Shown piece after piece: positions 56,448-64,000 of a stretch of 64,000 bases of DNA; the stretch's first letter is position 1, and every line of letters starts with the position of its first letter. The position numbers were made by a program, and so were the translations under genes. The DNA is from Typha latifolia (taxonomy: Eukaryota; Streptophyta; Magnoliopsida; Poales; Typhaceae), in NCBI GenBank assembly GCA_019914945.1, contig CM034099.1:16642704-16706703 (forward strand), written 5' to 3'. The notes under the pieces are model-generated. The model did no database searches. It was not told the DNA's origin and saw nothing but the letters and a program-made list of their open reading frames with translations.

Positions 56448-56673
56448 ATGGAGTTGACGGTGAGAGGAAAGAGAGAGGTGAATCCTCTTCTTCTCAATCT
56501 TGGTATTGCACTTGCTCTCTCGTTGGCAGGATACTTCTTCTCCCAATTCCGGTGGCCGCCTCGCCTTCGCCCTCCTCCGCCTAGTGATGGCCTAAAGAAT
56601 GTAAGAGTCGAAACTGTCTTTGATGTTTATGCCTTTCTATTCTTCTTATTATGAAAGATTAATTATATAGCGG

Positions 56674-56725
<52 letters not shown>

Positions 56726-58801
56726 TGTACGTGGACAGATGATAGATAAAAAAAGCTGAATGTTCAAAACTTCATAAGATTTTCAATGAACTGGTTATGT
56801 TGAAGAATGTTTTGATTTGTCTGATTGTTTGTGAACTGGGTTTTAATCCTGGAAGGAAGAAGCTTCTGCAAAGATCACAAATGACACCTCGACCACCACT
56901 TCCACCAGCATTGTGGGGTTGTCACCAAGCAGTAAGGCCAGAGGCGATGAAGAGGGATTCCTCTTGCCAGAATTCGATGATTTGGTGCTGAAAGAATTCG
57001 AGGCAATTGGATGCAACCACAAAAGTAGCACAAAGAAGTCAGAGATGGAGCAAGAGGTTGCGCATCTCCGCCGCTCGGTGTTGTCGCTAAGAGAGAGGGA
57101 GAGGTGTCTTGAGCTCAATTTGCTTGAGTACTATGGTATGCAAGAGCAAGAGTCTGCAGTGAGAGAGCTGGAGAGCCAGTTGAAGATTAACAATTTAGAA
57201 GCCAAGTTGTACTCTTTGAAGATTGAGTCCTTGCAATCCGAGAACCGAAAGCTTCAAGAAGAGGTCGCAGATTATTCGAGAACGATGGCTGAGCTCGTCG
57301 CTGCAAGAGGGAAAATTAAGCTTCTGAAGAAGAGGTTGAAATCAGATGCAGAGCTGACAAAGGATAAAATAGCTTCCCTTCGTCAGGAGATCGGTGATTT
57401 GCAGCAAAGGGAGAAGAGTGATCATGAGATATTAGATGATGCCGAAGTGGAGGAGATGTTAAAGAAGCTGGAGGAGTTGGAAGATGAGGCTAAAAATCTC
57501 ACATTGATCAACTCAAATCTGGCACAAGAGAACACAGACTTGAAGCAAAAATTGGAGTCCATGCAAATGCTCCAATCTTCCATCCATGAGGTTACAGAGG
57601 TAAATTTATATCTGTCTTATTGAGACTATCTTCTAAGTAGCTAACTTTAGTTTGTTTAGTTCATCTTAGACACTTGATTGCCAACTCTTGTGCTTCATTT
57701 TGTTCTTCATCCATATAAATGTTCATTACACACCCAGACAGAGAAGGGCATGCATTATACTTGGGTCTTGACATATTATTACAGCTTTATCTCCTTAGAC
57801 TAGTTCTCAACCATATACAGATTCTCCTGATCCTCTGTTCATTTGAAATTCTTAAAATTGGCGTTGACGAATGTCAGATGCAGGCAGAAGCATTAGAGGA
57901 AGTTGATGGCTTGAGAGAAGAAAATGACAAGTTGACCAAGGAGATTGATCAGCTCAGAATAGATAGGTGTACTGATGTTGAGGAGTTGGTATACTTGAGA
58001 TGGTTGAATGCTTGCTTGCGGTACGAACTACGGAACTATCGAGCTCCTCCAGGAAAGACAACTGCGAGGGATCTAAGCAAGAATTTATGTCCCAAGTCTG
58101 AAGAGATGGCCAAAGAGCTCATAATAGAATATGCGAATTCAGGCACTGATGAGAAAAAAAGCTTAGGCCACACAGAGTTTGATTCAGAAAATTCTACTTC
58201 TTCACCGTCATCCACGGTAGAATCTGATGATACACCCACTGAGGTCTCCTTCACAACAAGGCATGGAAAATCAAGCAAATCGAAATTTTTCAACAGGCTG
58301 AAGAAGGCGGTATTGAGAAAAAAAATATTCCACAATTGTACATCTGATAGAGCTTCAATAAGCTCTGCTAATTCTGAAAGAAGGGTGTCTATCTATCACT
58401 GTTCTATTGATGACAGGATGACAGGAGAGTCATATGATAGCTTCTCCTCTTGCATGACAGACGATGTCGCTGCGGTAGACAAGGGACAGCCCAATAAAGA
58501 TTCCAGGTCTCCCATCTATGCTAGACACTCTTTGGATATCCAGAGAAATAGGAGGCTGAATGCAGAAGAACATGGAGAGGAGAAAGGCAAACATTTTAGT
58601 GATGATATTGGAACAGACTATAGATACAAGAGAATAACCTCTGGAGAGGGAGAATTAATCGGTTTCGGTCAGAATAATCTGTCTCAGATAAATGAAAATG
58701 ACATATCTGAGAAGGTTAAGCTGAAGAAATTTGCAGCTGCTCTGAAGAGGTCAAGAGAAGCAACTAAGTTATGCAGGAGATCTACATGCCTCGATAATTG
58801 A
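56448..58801 (+). CDS. CHUP1-like coiled-coil membrane-anchored protein
   Basis: Three exons (56448-56600, 56856-57599, 57878-58801), all phase 0, give 606 residues. Residues 14-35 (LLLNLGIALALSLAGYFFSQ) form a membrane anchor, followed by a basic-proline stretch (WPPRLRPPPP). A long coiled coil covers about 85-330. The family hallmark ELVYLRWLNACLRYELRNY lies at about 335-353, then APPGKTTARDLSKNLCPKSE. The rest is a serine-rich, charged tail with an SSKSKFFNRLKKAVLRKK basic patch. CHUP1 proper (about 1000 aa) moves chloroplasts along actin and has a proline-rich region and a large C-terminal domain that are absent here. It is thus closer to shorter homologues such as the AR791 type. The role (organelle or cytoskeleton tether) is inferred from the family. 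Confidence 0.82.
56678..56724. repeat. (AT)n microsatellite in intron 1 of the CHUP1-like gene
   Basis: About 22 units, 80 bases after the donor site. Confidence 0.95.
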
Positions 58802-59530
58802 TGTTCTACTGTTTCATCATCCCCTATCTATCTGGATGTATTTATTTTTGGCCAGAAGTGGAGAGATGGCTAGCATTATAGATGCTTGGAATATGACAGG
58901 AGAGCAAAACCATGAATATAATCGAGATATAGTCATGTAGATTTTTACATATCATGAAGTAATATTCTTCCAAGTACTTGATATGCATTCCTAAATGGGC
59001 ACCATCTGCATTTTGCTTTCCATGCCACAGTTTATGCTTCAATTTGGCTCTATTTCTTCTGTTTGTGATTCTATTTTCCTCCCTCCGATTTCAGGAGGAA
59101 GAAGCCTAAAAATCGCAGGTAATGAGATGTTTTCATACCGTAGTTAGGGGCAGTAAGAATTCTAGCTAGTGGGAAAAACATAATGATTTATAGTTATTCT
59201 TCTATATCTTTTTCAAGCACTTTTATAGATAATTTTAAGGTTGTATTTAATATGTGAAATAACTTTCAAACTAGTTTCGCTGTACTTATTTTTATAACTT
59301 TACAAAAAAAAAAGTTTATTTCGATTTAGACTATTATGATATTTAGATAAAATTAGTATAATAGTGAAATTATTGTACTTAAATGTGACGTGAATTATAA
59401 ATTAAAATAGAGGAGAATTGTAAAATTGCTTTTGGAAATAGATGAGATTGATGGATGAAGTAGTAATACATAATATTATTTAAATTAACATACTTGTGCT
59501 GAGTTTTTTTTTTTACGAGAAAAGTGCTTG
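58802..59530. other. 3' flank of the CHUP1-like gene
   Basis: The 3' UTR probably occupies the first few hundred bases. The rest is AT-rich with no gene. Confidence 0.4.
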
Positions 59531-59850
59531 CTAAACTAGTTTTAACATGTAATACCTACTTTTCCTAAAATATGATTACAATTTACCTTCTTAACCTGTG
59601 AATGACATGTTATATCGGTTTTTCCTAATACATGGTTAAGAAATATTAATAATTATTTAGACTAATAAATTTACTACTTTACTCTTTTAATCTGTGAATG
59701 ACATGTTATATTCATTTTACCTAAAACATGGTAAAAAAGAAAAAAAAATTAGCACCAGTTGTGATTACTAAAATTATTATTTTGTCCTTTTCTAATCTAT
59801 GAATGACATGTTATACTAATCTTGCCTGAAACATACTTACCCAATATTAA
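59530..59850. repeat. degenerate tandem repeat (61-105-bp spacing)
   Basis: Four units share tgaatgacatgttata followed by tttt(c/a)CCTAA-ACATG-TTA, with the CCTAA-like anchor at about 59563, 59624, 59720 and 59825. Further stray units occur at about 60380, 61580 and 61675. Confidence 0.65.
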
Positions 59851-59859
59851 CACCTATGT

Positions 59860-60345
59860 TGATATATAAAAGAGAAAATGACATTAACCGAATTACTTAA
59901 TACCCCCACCGCCCATTCTTTCCTCTTTATAGCTCCATCACCTTCTCCCGCCGTCCCCGTTGCCACCAATTTCCCTCGTCTTTCCCTCTATTCTACTTAT
60001 TCTTTTGCTCCAACTGGGTGGTTTGCCGGAGAAGATGAAGCAAGTCGAGTATCTCGACCAACTTTTATTTGAGGATCAAAACTCTGGCTTAGGCATAATG
60101 AAGTGATGAGAATAATAAAAAAGATAGAGAGAATAAGATGTTGAAGGAGACATAAGTAATTTAGATATTTTATAAATTATTTAATATATTATAATAAAAT
60201 ATTCTTTTGCAGGTAGCGTTCAAGTTAACCAAGGTATTAACTAAAAATTATAGAGAAAAATGAGGATTCGAAATACAAAATTTTTAAAGACAAGATGTGA
60301 GCCATAAAATATGTAAAATATATTGTGTAATTTATAATATATTTT
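59860..60345. mobile_element. MITE related to the 18.2-18.7 kb insertion
   Basis: The right part (60220-60345: tattaactaaaaattatagagaaaaatgaggattcg, then ataaaatatgtaaaatata) matches the right part of the 18-kb insertion (taaaattatagagaaaaatagggggtcg, then acaaaatatgtaaaatata). The left boundary is uncertain. The 64-codon frame at 59878 is internal and not called. Confidence 0.5.
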
Positions 60346-60429
60346 AGATAAAATTACTACTATTATCTTGAATGACATATTATACACATTTTTTCTAATA
60401 CATGATTAAAAAATATTAACACTCATTTT

Positions 60430-60760
60430 GACTAGGAGTGGCAAAAGTTGACTCGACCTGATAACCTCACACGGTAACCCGACTTTTAAATGAGTTTGGT
60501 TTTAGTCTAATTGGGTAAGAGTCATAAACGGATCAACATGTCTAAGCCGATTATTAAATAGGTTGTGTTCGTGTTTATTACTTCAACCCAATTAACTCAT
60601 TTATAACCCCCGACCGACCAACTCATTCGTGACATGATAAGCGGTTTATAACCTGATTAACCATTTAAAGACCCAACTAACATGTATATGACCCAACTAA
60701 TCCCTTTATAACCCAATTAACATGGTTTTGGACTCGATGAAGCTTGTAAATTTCGAAGAG
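60430..60760. mobile_element. hAT-like terminus and CGGGT/GACCC repeat remnant
   Basis: Begins TAGGAGTGGCAAAAGTTGAC, the same type of terminus as the reverse of 16715-16730, followed by repeated aacccgac and aacccaatta motifs. Only one end is recognisable. Confidence 0.5.
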
Positions 60761-63700
60761 ATTTGTGAACAATCTAATCGACGAATCTTTCTAAATTTTT
60801 GATATGTTGTCACTCTTGGAGAAAGCTTTCCAACAAATCCAAGACACAGGATTTGGACGATTAGATCTCAATATATTGACCAAACAGTAGTCAAAAGTCA
60901 ATTGAATTCTAGCTTAATAACCCTCCAATAGCTAGATAGATGCTAGATTTATTTCTTTGTGTGAAAGGAGAGAAGTTGTTGTAGAAGAGAGGGTTAAAAG
61001 CTGAAAGAGGCCGACAAAAGACTTGGGCGGTGAAAGAAGGGAGGTGGAAGAAGACGCCAATGGCTAAAGATAAGTTGAGAATAAGATAAAGGCAAGAGCC
61101 AATTTTTAATTATCAAATTCTTAAACTCCAATTTTCTCCACATATTTATATATGCTCACCCTAGGGACCCAAATAGCTAAATTAAAACCTAACAAACTAA
61201 CTAAATTAGTCTTCCTTATCTTCTCGGATTAATCCTTTGTTTCGTCGTTTATCTTCTTGTATTAACCTTTTGTTTCGATGTAGATAGATTCTGAATCTAA
61301 AAAGTCCTGAATACTAAAGTTGTAGATCTGGAGGTTGACGATCTTATCCATCTGGTTTAATATTATTTGAATATATGTAGAATATTCTGCAAATATTTCT
61401 TTGAAACTACAGAGAGCTGAATTTAGTTAATTAAATAAAATCCTAACCTACTAAGACTCTAACTAAACTAAATAACTAAATAAGATAATTAGACTCAATC
61501 CATTAAGCCCAATCTCTCTTTGATGTGATTCGATCTGACTTGATTTGCATCAAACTAGTTTCACATATTATACGTATTTTTCATTAAAACATAGTTAATA
61601 AATATTAACACACATGTTGAGTGCCATAATTAATATTTCACCATTTAACTTGGTTTTGACATCTAATAGTCATTTTTTCTAAAACATGGTTAAGAAATAA
61701 GAATATACTTAAGTCCTCAAGCATGGCTGGAAATTAATTTAGAACCTATTATATAGATCAAACTTGAAATAGCCAACTTTCTAGTGAAACATACCTTGCG
61801 AGGCTCGATTAGAGAGTATTTTGACAGCCCTACTGAAATTAATAAGCGGCACTACTTCTGCTATTTGACCCCTCGTTTTGGTAAAGTTAGTATATCGATC
61901 CATGAATAAAGAATAAGGATAATTTATTGTAGATCTCCTTAATTCATGGGCATGTTAGAAAAGATGAATTTGTCTCAATCCACGCCATAAATAAAGGAAC
62001 AGACAGCCGCATGGGGGACGGAGAGACCTGGTGAAGAGGTCATAGGGGGTTAGTGAGTGCTACAAGTTAACGTGGAATTTAGAAATTAGAGTTACCTTAG
62101 CCATCCTTTATGGATGTATGTAGTAATTGGTTAAATATTTCTACTATGGAATTAATATATAAGAAACAAAAAAAGAATAAGCCCAAATAGTAAATAGGTA
62201 TAAGAAAATGGATAGAATAAAAAGAGAAGAGAAGGTATCTTAAAGCACCACAAGTAGATTGAACATTACTCTTTCTATAATAGTATCTGAAGCGGTTGAT
62301 CGTAATTCTGTTGGGGTTTTGGCAGTTCTTTTCCTCTTTGCTTCTAGTGTTGCTCTTTTCTTCTCTTCTTCTCCTCTTGTCCCTCTTTTTTTGTTCCCCT
62401 TCCTTCTCTAGTCGTCGTCAGCGTTCAACCCCACTCCTCCTCCGTTGTCTTTTGTACCCTACCTTATCTTCATCTTCTCGCCTTTCGTAGTCGCCCACGT
62501 CCCAGTGGCATTCGACTCCACCTCCTTGCCGTCAGATTCACCTCCTCGCCCTCCCTTCGTTTATTGTCGACCCCACGCCAACTTTCGTCCTCCATTATCA
62601 TGCCATTGTAACACCATTGCCACTACCTACCTCCTCTCCCACCTTGCTAGCATCGCCACCTCTTCAAGCTTCCACCACTGTCACTATTGAAGCATCTACC
62701 ACGGCAGCTAGCCTTTTAAATTCCGTTTCTTTGTTTATTTATCTTTGATTTAATTTTAATCGATGTAGGATATTGGTAGCGATTGCTTCAATGTTGATTC
62801 GAACTGGCTAGGGTCATGATGAGTGATGGCTTAGATCTTAATTGTTTTATTTATTTATTTGCTCTTAGGTATATCTTCACTGTTGGAGTATTAATATTTC
62901 TTTTGTTCAAACTATTTTTTTTTATCAAGTTTGTAATCTACCAGAAGTAATCAACTAATTGTGATCTTTTAGTTTGAAACGAATTATATATATATCTTGT
63001 CTATGGGAAGCGATTCATTTCCCGTCCCATTCTACTACTCATAGCAGTCAAGCACTTATCCGCTAGCAAATTTCAGATAATAATTCTAGTCGGCAGCGGC
63101 AGATCTTTTATGCCTCATTGCCGACAGGCAGGGGCATAATTTAGATGTAATCAACGGAGTAGAAGAAATTGGATTGGTTTTCTTAAAATGGTCCAGAGAA
63201 GATAAGTGCATTACATCACATATGGATAAGAGGACCACAGGAATTAACTTAGGATTGAAAGGGAAATCTAGAACAAAATCAAAGCTTTAGGCCTTGTTAA
63301 TTTTAAGAATAAGAACAATTTTAAAATAGATATTTCTCTTTATTATTTTTAAAATAAGGTTTATATTTTAGAAATAATTATTTATATGTTTACTTATAAT
63401 CTAAAATAATAGTGTAATAATTATCTTTAATATAATATATAACTTTAATAAATAGTATTTATAATTATTTCTGGAGTGAAAGGAGACTTAGATTAAAAGC
63501 CTCGTAAAATGTTACTCAAAAATAAAATAACAAAAATAGCGTGAGGCTGAATCTAGCTATATTATCTCTGTGCTTGACTTGAGAATATCGTCTCAATGAG
63601 GTGAATGACAAGGATTAAGAAAAAAGATTCACCGTGATACTCTCTCTCCCTTGAAAAATTTCAGACTGTCCTTTTTATAAGATCTGCACGCCATAACAAG

Positions 63701-63900
63701 ATCTAATTACAAATGCATAATACTTTGTGAAAAAAGAATCAGACAAGGACAGAAGCATGCACCGACCAACCGCCAATCTGGAACGAAGTTCCTATGGGTG
63801 TCTACTGATGGTGGATTTGCTTTACCTGCCCATTGGAAGGCAGACCTTTCCCTGGTTTCATTCCTAAGCATGAGTAGTGAATCCAGCAGTCAATGGAGCC
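60761..63900. other. AT-rich intergenic region
   Basis: No supported gene. A pyrimidine-rich stretch (62290-62690) opens short serine/proline-rich frames like those at 7.9 and 16.1 kb and may be the interior of an unrecognised repeat. Scattered ACATGGTTAA units (about 61560-61700) relate to the 59.5-kb repeat. Confidence 0.4.
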
Positions 63901-63949
63901 ATGAATTTGACGTACTCTCACTATTTTCCCTATTACTCCTCCCTACTAT

Positions 63950-64000
63950 TATAAAACCAAGTGGATAAAGTGCAATCCACATGGAAGAAGCAACAAAAGG
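63950..64000 (+). promoter_or_regulatory. possible TATA box and start of a gene leaving the window
   Basis: CTATTATAAAACC (about 63945-63958) is TATA-like and an ATG follows at 63981, opening MEEATKG before the edge. Only seven codons are visible, and a plant leader of about 30 bases would be short. Confidence 0.25.

Noticed and set aside
1..64000. CRISPR array, operons or bacterial-type promoters
   Set aside because: Spliced genes and plant retroelements throughout; no regularly spaced identical repeats with unique spacers.

Overview
The window is nuclear DNA from a flowering plant. The genes are split by AT-rich introns, and most of the intergenic space is made of LINE, Ty1/copia, Ty3/gypsy, hAT-like and MITE-type repeats. 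The GC-rich first exons of the NOL9-like and GDSL genes lean towards a monocot, but I cannot name the species. All gene and domain calls were made by eye from motifs; no database search was run.

Left third (1-31 kb). A decayed LINE (433-5038, + strand) is followed by the least familiar part of the window: a tandem array, entirely on the minus strand, of small multi-spanning membrane protein genes and their wrecks. There are five open copies (5286-5816, 14154-14678, 19472-19903, 21537-22070, 26461-26928), one frameshifted copy (13604-14000) and several gene fragments (about 13.1, 18.0, 18.9 and 19.1 kb). Two subtypes share a core of TT-(F/Y)-(A/G)-V followed by a leucine-rich helix, and I do not recognise the family. 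Between the copies lie a solo Ty3/gypsy-type LTR (9525-12092, 5-bp target duplication), an hAT-like MITE (14884-15457), other MITEs, a broken copia pol fragment (22440-24425) that itself carries a 341-bp insertion, and a diverged duplication of intergenic DNA (21.1 and 29.3 kb).

Middle third (31-49 kb). Three housekeeping-type genes lie on the plus strand. The first is a nine-exon NOL9/Grc3-like polynucleotide 5'-hydroxyl kinase gene (32445-40540, 384 aa) for ribosomal RNA processing. The second is a compact gene for a 99-aa '60S ribosomal protein L18a-like' membrane protein (coding exons 43223-44402). The third is a five-exon secreted GDSL esterase/lipase gene (46567-48860, 362 aa) with a probable GC-AG intron.

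Right third (49-64 kb). A nearly full-length, much younger LINE of the same family as the left one sits on the minus strand (49538-55698) with a 16-bp target duplication and a poly(A) tract. Its ORF1 and ORF2 are each broken by a TAG, and ORF2 also has one frameshift. Next comes a three-exon CHUP1-like coiled-coil gene (56448-58801, 606 aa). The rest is intergenic AT-rich DNA with a degenerate minisatellite-like repeat (59.5-61.7 kb), MITE and hAT fragments, and a possible first exon running off the right edge (63981 on).

The single-copy genes do not form a pathway. The unifying themes are ordinary plant genes spaced by retroelements, and local birth and decay of one unrecognised membrane protein family.
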